Of a stretch of 64,000 bases of DNA, positions 1-6,711 are shown one piece after another. The DNA is from Oscillospiraceae bacterium (GTDB lineage Bacteria; Bacillota; Clostridia; Oscillospirales; CAG-272), in the NCBI GenBank assembly GCA_015064385.1, contig SVSI01000005.1:1-64000 (forward strand), read 5' to 3'. The notes beneath the pieces were generated by a model. The model worked only from the letters and a program-made list of their open reading frames with translations, was not told the origin of the DNA and ran no database searches. The number at the start of each line of letters is the position of its first letter. Within the stretch, counting starts at the first letter, position 1. The position numbers and the translations under genes are program-made.

Positions 1-329
1 AGTGGGATTCTGAACCTATCGCGGACGTCGCTCGTCACTCCCGTTCATTCTCTTTTCCGTCCGCTTTTGTAAAATTGCCTATGGCAATTTCACGGGGTTC
101 TTCATCGCGGGCGCTTTAGATAAAAACAAAAAAGAGCCGTGCGGCTCTTTTTGGTTTTTACGGAAGGAGTGGGATTCTGAACCTATCGCGGACGTCGCTC
201 GTCACTCCCGTTCATTCTCTTTTCCGTCCGCTTTTGTAAAATTGCCTATGGCAATTTCACGGGGTTCTTCATCGCGGGCGCTTTAGATAAAAACCAAAAA
301 AGAGCCGTGTGGCTCTTTTTGGTTTTTAC
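1..329 (-). repeat. Tandem 167/168-bp units trailing tRNA-Ser, each carrying a tRNA 3'-tail copy
   Basis: Two almost identical units lie head to tail downstream of tRNA-Ser. The motif agtgggattctgaacc at 1 recurs at 168, and its tRNA version starts at 336, giving periods of 167 and 168. Read on the minus strand, each unit starts with the last ~20 nt of tRNA-Ser (one extra base in the T-loop: TTCAGAATC instead of TTCGAATC). It continues with a strong terminator hairpin (GAGCC..GGCTC plus T-run) and then a segment holding the inverted repeat AAATTGCC..GGCAATTT. The first unit is cut by the window edge, so more copies may exist outside. No coding sequence is seen. Confidence 0.85.
291..325 (-). 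terminator. Terminator of tRNA-Ser
   Basis: A long hairpin (AAACCAAAAAAGAGCC / GGCTCTTTTTGGTTT) begins a few bases past the tRNA 3' end and is followed by TTTT on the minus strand. A near copy lies at about 122-157 in the preceding tandem unit. Confidence 0.8.
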
Positions 330-414
330 GGAAGGAGTGGGATTCGAACCCACGTGGGCGTGAACCCAAACGGTTTTCAAGACCGCCTCGTTATGACCAC
401 TTCGATATCCTTCC
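330..414 (-). tRNA. tRNA-Ser (anticodon UGA)
   Basis: The reverse complement folds as an 85-nt class II tRNA. The acceptor arms are GGAAGGA and TCCTTCC, the anticodon loop CTTGAAA gives anticodon UGA, the long variable arm is TGGGTTCACGCCCA-like as expected for serine, and the T-arm is GTGGGTTCGAATCCCAC. CCA is not encoded. The gene is surrounded by partial copies of itself: its 5' half recurs upstream at 587-614 and its 3' tail recurs downstream at 162-183 and at the window start. Confidence 0.93.
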
Positions 415-466
415 ATATTAAGTTGTGATTTGTTGTTTTTTTATTGGGTGCGAACACCTCGCGGCT
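389..466 (-). repeat. First copy of a ~78-bp direct repeat containing the tRNA-Ser 5' half
   Basis: Bases 389-466 recur at 587-664 (offset 198) with very few differences. The repeat covers the first ~26 nt of tRNA-Ser and the ~50 bp upstream of it. The 120 bp between the copies hold a hairpin and a terminator. The second copy is the one next to the likely promoter at 682-710. Confidence 0.8.
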
Positions 467-548
467 CCGTGCCCTTCCGAAAATCACGCAGAAATGTTCA
501 ACAAGCACAGCTTGTTTCCATTTGCTGCTATTTTCGTTAACTGCTCGA

Positions 549-573
549 AAAAACAACACACCGTGTTGTTTTT
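549..573 (-). terminator. Terminator-like hairpin between truncated and complete tRNA-Ser copies
   Basis: AAAACAACAC GGT GTGTTGTTTTTT on the minus strand is a GC-poor but perfect stem with a T-run. It lies between the minus-strand promoter (682-710) plus the truncated tRNA 5' half and the complete tRNA-Ser, so it could block or attenuate tRNA transcription. Whether it works is inference. Confidence 0.55.
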
Positions 574-586
574 ATCTTCGCAGACC

Positions 587-614
587 CGTTATGACCACTT
601 CGATATCCTTCCAT
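587..614 (-). pseudogene. Truncated tRNA-Ser 5' half
   Basis: The minus strand reads GGAAGGATATCGAAGTGGTC and a few more bases identical to the start of tRNA-Ser (acceptor 5' arm and D-arm), then diverges into sequence that ends in a terminator hairpin. It has no anticodon or T-arm and cannot be a working tRNA. Confidence 0.8.
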
Positions 615-681
615 ATTAAGTTGTGATTTGTTGTTTTTTTATTGGGTGCGAACACCTCGCGGCTACGTTTGCAACGCTAAT

Positions 682-710
682 ATAATATCACAGCGCGATC
701 TCAATGTCAA
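682..710 (-). promoter_or_regulatory. Sigma-A-type promoter for the tRNA-Ser locus
   Basis: On the minus strand TTGACA, a 17-nt spacer and TATTAT (-35 at 705-710, -10 at 682-687). It points towards the truncated tRNA copy and then the complete tRNA-Ser. Confidence 0.7.
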
Positions 711-763
711 GAGTCCGTGCGACTTTTTTGCTTATAAAAAGCCCTAAAAATTTCCGAAATTTA

Positions 764-792
764 TTGAAATTCGGTTATCAAGGTGCTATAAT
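764..792 (+). promoter_or_regulatory. Promoter of the RNase Z-like gene
   Basis: TTGAAA, 17-nt spacer, TATAAT, ending about 30 bp before the chosen start codon. Confidence 0.7.
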
Positions 793-823
793 AGGGTTAC
801 ATATAATGTTTTTGGAGAAAAAT

Positions 824-1732
824 ATGCTTGACGTAACTCTCGTCGGAACGGGCGGTGCCCTTCCCTTAAAGGACAGATTTCTGTCCTCCTGCATAATGAA
901 ATACAACGGAAACTGCTTTCTTTTTGACTGCGGAGAGGGTACGCAGATCTCTCTGCGCCGTCAGAAGATCGCCCTCAGCCGTATAAACACGATCTGCATA
1001 ACGCACTGCCACGCAGACCACGTCAGCGGCCTCCCCGGACTGCTGCTCTCAATGGGCAACGATATGCGCACCGAAAAGGTCACCCTTATCGGACCTGCCG
1101 GATTTGCGCGCGTTTTGCACAGTTTGCTTATTATCGCACGCGAGCTTCCTTTTGAGACAGAGGTCATCGAGTTAAAGCAACGCACAGAGAGCTTGGAGAT
1201 AGACGGCTGCCGTCTTACTGCATTCCGCGTTGAGCACGCAGTCCCTTGCTACGGATACACTCTTGAGATCGACCGCGTCGGTAAATTCTCTCCCGAAAAG
1301 GCCGAGAAGAACGGCGTCCCAATGCGCGTTTGGGGACTTTTACAGAAAGAGGAGACCGTTGAATTCGAAGGAAAGATCTATACGCGCGATATGGCGTTTG
1401 ACGAGGCGCGCAAAGGAATAAAGACGCTGTTTTGCACCGATACGCGTCCGTTAAAGATCATATCCGAGATGGCAAAGGGTGCAGATCTTATGATATACGA
1501 AGGAATGTTCGCCGAGGACGCCAAGGTCTGCCGCGCAGAGGAAACGAAGCATTCCACCTTCACCGAGGCGGCTCGTCTTGCAAAGGAGGCGTCCCCAAGC
1601 GAGCTCTGGCTGACGCACTTTAGTCCTTCCCTCCCCGACCCGCAAAATTATATATCGGTAGCTACCGATATCTTCCCGAACACCGTCTGCGGAAAGGACG
1701 GCCTTCACAAGGAACTGAATTTTATAGACTGA
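824..1732 (+). CDS. rnz: Ribonuclease Z (MBL-fold tRNA 3' endonuclease)
   Basis: This 302-residue protein matches RNase Z, the cytoplasmic zinc endonuclease that removes 3' trailers from tRNA precursors lacking an encoded CCA. The metal-binding signature H61-C-H63-A-D65-H66 is intact, followed by VEHAVPCYGY and a late LTHFSPS histidine motif; the DCGEGTQ segment is typical of the RNase Z branch of the metallo-beta-lactamase fold. I start it at the ATG at 824 and not at 704: GGAG lies at 814-817, and the first 40 residues of the long ORF are untypical and overlap the promoter. It lies between two tRNA genes with no encoded CCA, for which such processing would be needed. An unusual member of the wider MBL family cannot be ruled out. 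Confidence 0.85.
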   Translation: MLDVTLVGTGGALPLKDRFLSSCIMKYNGNCFLFDCGEGTQISLRRQKIALSRINTICITHCHADHVSGLPGLLLSMGNDMRTEKVTLIGPAGFARVLHSLLIIARELPFETEVIELKQRTESLEIDGCRLTAFRVEHAVPCYGYTLEIDRVGKFSPEKAEKNGVPMRVWGLLQKEETVEFEGKIYTRDMAFDEARKGIKTLFCTDTRPLKIISEMAKGADLMIYEGMFAEDAKVCRAEETKHSTFTEAARLAKEASPSELWLTHFSPSLPDPQNYISVATDIFPNTVCGKDGLHKELNFID

Positions 1733-1774
1733 TCACAGCACGCGATCAAATAATTACCGAAAGGAAAATATTAT

Positions 1775-2923
1775 ATGAAAAAAGTCTTATCCATCATTCT
1801 TGCACTCGTTTTCTGTCTCACGCTCTTTGCATGTGTCAAGCCCGAGGACGAAAACACGCCCGAGTCGCCGGCAGATGATAACAAGCCTGAACCTCCCACG
1901 ATCATTCACAAGGTATATAATCTTTCCTCCGAGCGTGACGTTGCAAACATTAAAATTAACGGAAGAAGTAAGCTCGGCACCGACGGCATCCACTGTGACA
2001 GCTCGGTTTCGGGAATCGAATTCAATGCGTACGTCGAAGGCGATCTCACGCTCACCTTAAACGTTTCGCAGAGCACGAATCTCAATGAGAATATCAAAAA
2101 CGAGTGCTACTTCACCCTTTATATCGACGGAGTACGCTCGGAAACGAGATTAAAGGCGGATGCAGGCGACAACACCCTGACTCTCGCGAGCTTCGAAACG
2201 GGTGCAGTGCATAACGTAAAACTCGTCAAGCAGACGGGCGCTCACGGAGCACTTTGCACGCTGAAAAGTATGGAATTTACCGGATATTTTGCAGAAAAGC
2301 CCGCTGACAAGGAGCTTCTGGTCGAATTTGTCGGAGACAGCATAACAGTCGGATACGGAAACCTCTGCACCGGAGCAGATCCCCAGAGAGGTCATCCGAT
2401 AATGCAGGACGGTACAAAGAGCTTTGCATACCTTACCGCCGAAAAGCTCGGCGCCGACATATCCTCGATGTGCGTAAGCGGAATGGGAGTCGCAAAGGGT
2501 CACAGACAGTTTACCGCAGACGAATTTTTTGATGCAACGTCCTTCTACCGCGATCCGAGTGAAAAGTACACCGCAACGAGAAAAGCGGACGTAGTGGTCA
2601 TCAACCTCGGAACTAATGACCAGAGCAAGCAAGCCGATATGGTAGAGCTTGTAAACAAGGTTATTTCTCTCGTGAAACTCGTTCGCCAAAAGCACGGGAA
2701 TAACGTTCCCATCGTTTGGGTTCACGGAATGATGGGTAACGGACGTTGGGAAGATATATCGTTTGCGCTTGAAAAGCAGCTCGGCGGAACGGAGAAAAAC
2801 ATCTATTCTCTCGCACTTCCCCAAAACAGCGAGGGCGGCGGCGGACACCCCGGTCTCACTGCTCACGAAGGTGCGTCGGTTGCGCTTTCCGAGTTTATAA
2901 AAAACACGGTACTCGGCAAATAA
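1775..2923 (+). CDS. SGNH-hydrolase lipoprotein, CE2-like acetyl-xylan esterase
   Basis: The protein (382 aa) begins with a lipoprotein signal ending in LFAC (Cys20), followed by an acidic Pro/Glu linker, so it should be anchored outside the cell. Residues ~45-170 look like a beta-sandwich and the rest is an SGNH hydrolase: GDSITVGYG with the nucleophile Ser near 189, NLGTND for block III, and HPGLTAHE for the catalytic His near the end. A jelly-roll followed by SGNH is the arrangement of carbohydrate esterase family 2, which removes acetyl groups from xylan or similar glycans. This family assignment is from domain order and motifs only. It is 42 bp after rnz and ends in its own terminator. 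The exact substrate is unknown. Confidence 0.8.
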   Translation: MKKVLSIILALVFCLTLFACVKPEDENTPESPADDNKPEPPTIIHKVYNLSSERDVANIKINGRSKLGTDGIHCDSSVSGIEFNAYVEGDLTLTLNVSQSTNLNENIKNECYFTLYIDGVRSETRLKADAGDNTLTLASFETGAVHNVKLVKQTGAHGALCTLKSMEFTGYFAEKPADKELLVEFVGDSITVGYGNLCTGADPQRGHPIMQDGTKSFAYLTAEKLGADISSMCVSGMGVAKGHRQFTADEFFDATSFYRDPSEKYTATRKADVVVINLGTNDQSKQADMVELVNKVISLVKLVRQKHGNNVPIVWVHGMMGNGRWEDISFALEKQLGGTEKNIYSLALPQNSEGGGGHPGLTAHEGASVALSEFIKNTVLGK

Positions 2924-2929
2924 GAGTAT

Positions 2930-2966
2930 AAAGCTTCTGCCTGAAAGGGCGGAAGCTTTTGTTTTT
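2930..2966 (+). terminator. Terminator of the esterase gene
   Basis: AAGCTTC..GAAGCTT hairpin followed by TTTGTTTTTG. Confidence 0.75.
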
Positions 2967-3011
2967 GCACGTCTTTTTGGAGACAAAAATAAAAAATATC
3001 TGTAAAAGCCC

Positions 3012-3040
3012 TTGATTTTTTCAAAATGATATGTTATAAT
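3012..3040 (+). promoter_or_regulatory. Promoter of tRNA-Trp
   Basis: TTGATT, 17-nt spacer, TATAAT, 20 bp before the tRNA. Confidence 0.75.
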
Positions 3041-3059
3041 AGCACGCGTACCAAGACAT

Positions 3060-3132
3060 AGGGGTGTAGTTCAGTTGGTAGAACGGCGGTCTCCAAAACC
3101 GCATGTCGCGGGTTCAAGTCCTTCCGCCCCTG
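3060..3132 (+). tRNA. tRNA-Trp (anticodon CCA)
   Basis: 73-nt tRNA. Acceptor arms AGGGGTG and CGCCCCT with discriminator G, D-arm with AGTTCAGTTGGTAGAAC, anticodon loop CTCCAAA giving CCA, T-loop GGTTCAAGTCC. The CCA tail is not encoded. Its last ~20 nt are repeated at 3275-3292 and 3437-3461. Confidence 0.95.
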
Positions 3133-3470
3133 TAAAAATAAAAGACCATCGCAGTATGCGATGGTTTTTTGTTTTTATCTTCGGTTATCGAGGAAGGACT
3201 TGAAGCGGCGCGGTAGTGAATGACAGTCCGGGGGACTGTCAGAGCCGCGACGGGACCGAGCCCGCAGGCGAGAACAAGTCCTTCCGCCCCTGTAAAACAA
3301 AAATCCGATGCATCGCATCGGTTTTTTGTTTTATTTGTGTGTTTTGCAACGCAGAACCCCGTAAAATCGCCTCGGCGATTTTACAGCAGCGTGCGGTAAA
3401 TGAGATAAGCGGTTGCCCCTGCGCGACGCACGCGTTGGGTTCGTAAGTCCTTCCGCCCCTGCCAAGTCTT
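3133..3470 (+). repeat. Tandem ~160-170-bp units trailing tRNA-Trp, each ending in a tRNA 3'-tail copy
   Basis: tRNA tails (caagtccttccgcccctg) end at 3132, 3292 and 3461, giving unit lengths of 160 and 169 bp, the same size as the tRNA-Ser units. The first two tails are each followed by a different terminator (GACCATCGC../..GCGATGG at 3143-3170; CCGATGC../..GCATCGG at about 3302-3330). The first unit contains the hairpin GACAGTCC..GGACTGTC. The second contains GAACCCCGTAAAATCGCC, matching GAACCCCGTGAAATTGCC of the tRNA-Ser units. The first unit also carries an inverted copy of the tail near 3193. No gene is credible here. Confidence 0.8.
3139..3172 (+). terminator. Terminator of tRNA-Trp (copy 1)
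   Basis: CCATCGC..GCGATGG stem with T6. The same hairpin and its flank (aaaataaaagaccatcgcag) reappear at 4757-4795. Confidence 0.85.
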
Positions 3471-3509
3471 TAGGTCGATTTAGATCCAACCGAGAAAAAA
3501 CGAGAAAAG

Positions 3510-3542
3510 CGGAGATTTCGAAAGATTTCTCTGCTTTTTTGA
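3510..3542 (+). terminator. Possible terminator hairpin
   Basis: AGCGGAGATTTCGAAAGATTTCTCTGCTTTTTT-like stem with a T-run, 50 bp after the last tRNA tail. It could end read-through from the tRNA-Trp array. Confidence 0.5.
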
Positions 3543-3589
3543 CCCTAACTTTTTTCGAATTTCCATAGATCCATTTTCGATTTTTCGTC

Positions 3590-3612
3590 GAGTCGAAGGA
3601 TTCGAACCGGCG
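3590..3612 (-). other. tRNA T-arm-like fragment
   Basis: The minus strand reads CGCCGGTTCGAATCCTTCG, the shape of a tRNA T-arm and 3' end, but no D-arm or anticodon arm lies upstream. It may be a leftover attachment-site half from a tRNA of another family. Short, so chance is possible. Confidence 0.4.
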
Positions 3613-3618
3613 AAACAG

Positions 3619-3647
3619 TTGAAAAATTCATACGGTTGTGATATAAT
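3619..3647 (+). promoter_or_regulatory. Promoter of the AT-rich membrane protein gene
   Basis: TTGAAA, 17-nt spacer, TATAAT, 27 bp before the start codon. Confidence 0.65.
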
Positions 3648-3674
3648 ATACAAAAATGTTATTGGAGAGACAAT

Positions 3675-4589
3675 ATGAAAAACAATGCACGCGATTTAAT
3701 ATATCTCGATACCCGAAGATATATGTCATTGGATAACTTGCGAGTTTTCTATTGGGCAATCATAATAATTCCGATTATCATGGTAACATGGGGAATTGCC
3801 GCTATCAATACCGTTGGCGTTAATCTGAGATCATTATTTCCACTTATTTCTATTGGAATTTGGAGTTTGTTCTATTGGTTATTCGTATTGATAATTCAAA
3901 GCCCAAAAGTCAAGAAAACATTTGAATTAAGATTTCTTGTAAACGGTATTTCCGGCTTTCTAACCTCTTTTCTATTTTGGATTCTCTATGCCTCTCTTAG
4001 TCTATTAGACAATAATCCTATCATTGGATTTGATTTTTCACTTTGGATATTATTCCTTTATTTGCTTTTCTCTGTTTTTTATATCGTATTAGTTGTATTA
4101 GGCGTACATAAAGGTGTTTTTAAAAAAATAAAAGAAAATAGTCAAACTCCCAAAGCACTTGCAATTTCAGCTTTCTTTTCCGCTATTCTTCCAAGCGCAG
4201 GTGTTATGGGTATGTACACTTCTAAAATGCTTAGAGCACATGCAAGTGATGCCGTACAGGATATTCTCGGCACCGTTGCGCTTGTTTTGGTGATATTTGC
4301 CCCCATATTAGCACATATCAACTTCGTGCAATATTACTATTGTAAAAAGTATAAAATCTTGTGCGATGAATATGGTGATACAACTTCTCCTTATCTTGAA
4401 CGCAAAATAAAAAAGAAAAAAGTAAAAAATGAATCGCGCGACATCAACGGTTCAGCTACCGTGATAACAAAGAAAAAAATCCCTTTGATAGTCAAAATAT
4501 TAATTGGAATAGTGACTGTTCCAATTGCATTCTTTGTTGTTGTTTTTCTGGTGTTTTTTATAAAAGGATTTATAAACGGAATTTCTTAA
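3675..4589 (+). CDS. Unrecognised multi-pass membrane protein
   Basis: A 304-residue integral membrane protein of unknown function. About seven hydrophobic segments are visible (roughly residues 26-47, 55-74, 88-112, 122-144, 165-183, 196-216 and 275-300). A Lys-rich cytoplasmic stretch (KIKKKKVKN) precedes the last one. It has a good GGAG site and its own promoter. Base use is clearly more AT-rich than all neighbours, and the gene sits between the tRNA-Trp tail array and a second copy of the tRNA-Trp terminator, so it looks like cargo brought in behind the tRNA. I recognise no family motif and give no function. Confidence 0.75.
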   Translation: MKNNARDLIYLDTRRYMSLDNLRVFYWAIIIIPIIMVTWGIAAINTVGVNLRSLFPLISIGIWSLFYWLFVLIIQSPKVKKTFELRFLVNGISGFLTSFLFWILYASLSLLDNNPIIGFDFSLWILFLYLLFSVFYIVLVVLGVHKGVFKKIKENSQTPKALAISAFFSAILPSAGVMGMYTSKMLRAHASDAVQDILGTVALVLVIFAPILAHINFVQYYYCKKYKILCDEYGDTTSPYLERKIKKKKVKNESRDINGSATVITKKKIPLIVKILIGIVTVPIAFFVVVFLVFFIKGFINGIS

Positions 4590-4756
4590 AGCATTTAAAA
4601 TACATAGCTTCGTTTGCAAGCATGGAGCAAAAGCCCGACAGACCTCGGACAACTTTTTGCTCCCATCATCGCCAAGGGATAAGTCTATCCTCGGACTAAA
4701 AACCACGGATCGATTTCGAAAAACTTGCGGTATGGATCGATTTTGAAAGGGTATGC
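4590..4756. other. Intergenic, no gene
   Basis: No credible ORF. A short direct repeat (ggatcgattt at about 4709 and 4735) is visible. The ORFs of both strands here are short and atypical. Confidence 0.6.
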
Positions 4757-4797
4757 AAAAATAAAAGACCATCGCAGTAAGCGATGGTTTTTCTCAT
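4757..4797. terminator. Second copy of the tRNA-Trp terminator
   Basis: aaaataaaagaccatcgcag, loop, gcgatggttttt: matches 3134-3170 except for the loop, and extends ~10 nt into the flank. It suggests a flank duplication around the 3171-4756 insert. Confidence 0.75.
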
Positions 4798-4843
4798 TTT
4801 CTCGACATTCCAAAAAACAATCGGTAATATTTGCAATATCCCC

Positions 4844-4872
4844 TTGCAAGAATGCAAAAATAATGCTATAAT
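4844..4872 (+). promoter_or_regulatory. Promoter of the FAD dehydrogenase gene
   Basis: TTGCAA, 17-nt spacer, TATAAT. Confidence 0.6.
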
Positions 4873-4938
4873 ATAAAAGTATGGTCAGATAATAGATCAA
4901 AACACCCACAAAAACTTGCATTTTTGGAGGATTTCCTT

Positions 4939-6303
4939 ATGAAATACGACGTAATCATAATCGGCGCCGGTCCGGGCGGAATTTTTGCGGCGTACGAGCT
5001 TATGCAGCTTGCGCCCAATATGAAGGTTGCCGTATTTGAAGCAGGTCACGCGCTGGACAAGCGCCACTGCCCTATCGACGGCGATAAGATCAAGACCTGC
5101 ATCGGCTGTAAAAGCTGCTCGATAATGAGCGGATTCGGCGGCGCGGGCGCGTTTTCGGACGGTAAATATAACATAACCAACGATTTCGGCGGTACTCTTT
5201 ACGAATATATCGGCAAAAAGCGCGCGCTTGACCTTATGCACTACGTTGACGCCATCAACTTAAAGTACGGCGGCGAGGGTACGAAGCTCTATACGACCGC
5301 AGGAAGCAGATTCAAAACGCTCTGCATACAGAACGATCTTCACCTGCTTGACGCATCGGTGCGTCATCTCGGCACGGATATAAACTATATCGTTCTTGAG
5401 AACCTTTATAACGATCTCAAAACCAAGGTTGATTTCTATTTCGATACTCCCGTACAGTCACTTCTCGCTGAGGACGGCGGATATTCGGTCGTATGCGAGA
5501 ATGGCACTTATACCTGCGAAAAATGTATCGTATCGGTTGGAAGAATCGGAAGCAAGTGGATGGAAAAGGTCTGCCGCGAGCTCGATATTCCCACGAGATC
5601 AAACCGAGTTGACATCGGAGTACGCGTTGAGCTGCCCGCAAACGTCTTCGCACATCTTACCGACGAGCTGTACGAGAGCAAGATCGTTTACCGCACCGAA
5701 AAGTATGGAGATAAGGTGCGCACCTTCTGTATGAACCCCAAAGGCGCGGTAGTCAACGAAAACACGAACGGAATTATAACGGTCAACGGTCACAGCTACG
5801 AAAATCCCGAGATGCAGACCGAAAACACGAATTTTGCCCTGCTCGTCGCAAAGCATTTTTCCGAGCCCTTCAAGGACTCTAACGGTTACGGCGAATCTAT
5901 CGCAAAGCTGAGCAATATGCTCGGCGGCGGTGTTATCGTACAGCGCTTCGGAGACCTTATCCGCGGACGCCGTTCCACGCCGAGCAGAATAGAGGAGGCG
6001 TTTATTACGCCTACGCTCCAGGCAACCCCCGGAGACCTGAGTCTCGTTCTGCCCAAGCGCATACTTGACGGCATAATCGAGATGATCTACGCGCTTGACA
6101 AGGTCGCTCCCGGAACGGCAAACGACGATACTCTTCTCTACGGCGTAGAGGTCAAGTTCTACAATATGGAGGTCGAGGTAAGCGACAAGCTCGAGTCCCG
6201 TCACAAAGGACTCTATATCATAGGCGACGGAAGCGGTATCACGCATTCGCTCTCGCACGCATCTGCGAGCGGAGTACACGTTGCAAGAGATATTGTAAAA
6301 TAA
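4939..6303 (+). CDS. FAD-dependent dehydrogenase (COG2509-type)
   Basis: A 454-aa cytoplasmic flavoprotein. The N-terminal Rossmann motif GAGPGGIFAAYEL binds the FAD ADP moiety. Residues ~50-80 carry CIGCKSCSIMSGFGGAGAFSDGK, a Cys-rich FAD-contacting segment characteristic of the uncharacterised COG2509 dehydrogenases, and the C-terminus has GLYIIGDGSGITHSLSHASASG, the second FAD site. The ATG at 4939 is chosen because GGAGG (4926-4930) lies 8 bp upstream; the TTG at 4924 used in the ORF track overlaps that ribosome site. The gene stands alone with its own promoter and terminator. The substrate is unknown; anaerobes often carry one copy. Confidence 0.85.
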   Translation: MKYDVIIIGAGPGGIFAAYELMQLAPNMKVAVFEAGHALDKRHCPIDGDKIKTCIGCKSCSIMSGFGGAGAFSDGKYNITNDFGGTLYEYIGKKRALDLMHYVDAINLKYGGEGTKLYTTAGSRFKTLCIQNDLHLLDASVRHLGTDINYIVLENLYNDLKTKVDFYFDTPVQSLLAEDGGYSVVCENGTYTCEKCIVSVGRIGSKWMEKVCRELDIPTRSNRVDIGVRVELPANVFAHLTDELYESKIVYRTEKYGDKVRTFCMNPKGAVVNENTNGIITVNGHSYENPEMQTENTNFALLVAKHFSEPFKDSNGYGESIAKLSNMLGGGVIVQRFGDLIRGRRSTPSRIEEAFITPTLQATPGDLSLVLPKRILDGIIEMIYALDKVAPGTANDDTLLYGVEVKFYNMEVEVSDKLESRHKGLYIIGDGSGITHSLSHASASGVHVARDIVK

Positions 6304-6320
6304 ACTCAAAGCGTAATATG

Positions 6321-6350
6321 AAAAGCCAAGTCGAAGTGACTTGGCTTTTA
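6321..6350 (+). terminator. Terminator of the FAD gene (copy 1)
   Basis: AAGCCAAGTC..GACTTGGCTTTTA. A near-identical hairpin stands at 6671-6701, on the far side of the structured repeat. Confidence 0.85.
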
Positions 6351-6354
6351 TGTA

Positions 6355-6640
6355 TGGAAAGATCTGTGCGAACACACAAAGACGCGTGTACTGTTCTTTT
6401 CGTTCATTTCTGTGCCGACAGAAATGAACCAAAGAGCGGCTGTTAGGGCGGGGACACCCCGCCCTTCAGGAAACACCCACCCTCTAATTAAACGTTGAAA
6501 GCGCGCGTGCGGCGTTGCGCGCTTTCAAAGCGCCTCAAAAAGATTCGGCGCGACAGTATCTCGCGGCGCATAAGGAAAGTGCGCCGCGGTTAATTTCTGC
6601 GAATATTATCTGTTTTCGCTTTTCTGCGCACATTATAAAA
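6355..6640 (-). repeat. Structured dispersed repeat, copy A
   Basis: Minus-strand orientation. From its 5' end it has the hairpin CCGCGGCGCA..TGCGCCGCG, the middle hairpin TTTGAAAGCGCGC..GCGCGCTTTCAA, GGGTGGGTGTTTCCTGAAGGG, the G/C hairpin GGGCGGGG..CCCCGCCC, TTCTTTGG-like sequence, and the hairpin TTTCTGTCGGCACAGAAA. The last part reads TGTGTGTTCGCACA. The same order recurs at 35.1, 35.5, 56.1, 56.4, 60.2 and 63.9 kb. ORFs overlapping it are not credible genes. Confidence 0.85.
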
Positions 6641-6670
6641 AACGATTTGAGTTTTACGTTGAATAAACAC

Positions 6671-6701
6671 AAAAAGCCAAGTCTAAGCGACTTGGCTTTT
6701 A
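6671..6701 (-). terminator. Terminator of pssA (copy 2 of the hairpin)
   Basis: AAAAGCCAAGTC..GACTTGGCTTTT. Same stem as 6321-6350 with a different loop. On the minus strand it ends pssA. Confidence 0.8.
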
Positions 6702-6711
6702 CCTTTATTTT

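Noticed and set aside
3216-3446. 76-aa ORF behind tRNA-Trp
   Set aside because: It lies wholly inside the tRNA-tail repeats, has odd composition and no ribosome site.
5599-6432. 277-aa minus-strand ORF
   Set aside because: Shadow of the FAD dehydrogenase gene plus repeat A.
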